From the NCBI GenBank assembly GCA_019242135.1, contig JAFAWC010000251.1, forward strand, positions 1 through 6,279: a stretch of 6,279 nt of DNA. Reading direction: 5' to 3'. The stretch comes from Mycobacteriaceae bacterium (GTDB taxonomy: Bacteria > Actinomycetota > Actinomycetes > Mycobacteriales > Mycobacteriaceae). The translations under genes were made by a program, and so were the position numbers. Shown piece by piece: positions 6,212 to 6,279 of the stretch. Every line of letters begins with the position of its first letter. Position 1 is the first letter of the stretch. Below the pieces are notes generated by a model, which was given only the letters and a program-made list of their open reading frames with translations, had not been told where the DNA came from and did not search any database.

Positions 6212-6279
6212 CTACAAGGAGAGATATGTCTTCAGCTCGTAGGGCGTCACCTGGCGACGGTAGTTCTCCCACTCGGCGC
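6212..6279 (-). CDS. glnA2: Glutamine synthetase, C-terminal end (partial, probably glnA2)
   Basis: Only the last 21 residues and the stop are inside the window; the gene enters from the right edge. The visible text, AEWENYRRQVTPYELKTYL then SL and TAG, is the typical C-terminus of a type I glutamine synthetase, which makes glutamine from glutamate, ammonia and ATP. Assignment to GlnA2 rather than GlnA1 rests on gene order: in M. tuberculosis glnE lies directly downstream of glnA2 on the same strand, as here. The tail is too short to discriminate paralogues by sequence. Confidence 0.75.
   Translation of the reverse strand, partial: AEWENYRRQVTPYELKTYLSL

Noticed and set aside
1..6279. CRISPR array, tRNA or rRNA gene, toxin-antitoxin pair or prophage module
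   Set aside because: No spaced direct repeats, cloverleaf, rRNA-like stretch or matching protein motifs were found on either strand.

Overview
The window comes from a mycobacterium or a close actinobacterial relative. The evidence is its high G+C content, GTG as well as ATG starts, a bifunctional GlnE directly downstream of a glnA-type glutamine synthetase, a D-aminoacyl-tRNA deacylase and a DoxX protein of mycobacterial character, and remnants of an IS6110-like transposase. The species cannot be fixed from the sequence alone. Family assignments rest on motifs recognised by eye, not on a database search.

Layout. Bases 1 to about 215 (+) hold the decayed 3' end of an IS3-family, IS6110-like transposase that has lost its catalytic glutamate. 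Bases 251-676 (-) encode an intact 141-residue conserved hypothetical protein with a winged-helix-like C-terminal half. Bases 835-1074 (+) encode a small secreted protein rich in proline. Bases 1093 to about 1390 (-) are a wrecked HD-domain phosphohydrolase gene that has lost both ends of its H...HD...D metal site. Bases 1505-2244 (+) encode a secreted protein built of glycine-led nonapeptide repeats, cut by an in-frame TAG and a nearby frameshift. Bases 2310-2741 (+) are dtd and 2768-3196 (+) a four-helix DoxX membrane protein. Bases 3193-6189 (-) are glnE, whose stop codon overlaps the doxX stop inside one CTAG. Bases 6212-6279 (-) are the C-terminal end of a glutamine synthetase gene, probably glnA2.

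The right two thirds is ordinary core genome. GlnE adenylylates and deadenylylates glutamine synthetase to match nitrogen supply, so its place 22 bp behind a glnA-type gene makes sense. Dtd removes D-amino acids from mischarged tRNA. The left third is an accessory patch where three of five loci are damaged, next to an insertion-sequence remnant.

I found no convincing new multi-gene system. The most interesting objects are the nonapeptide-repeat secreted protein with two tightly spaced lesions, the layered decay at the left, the CTAG-sharing convergent gene ends, and possible leaderless promoters for doxX and glnE.
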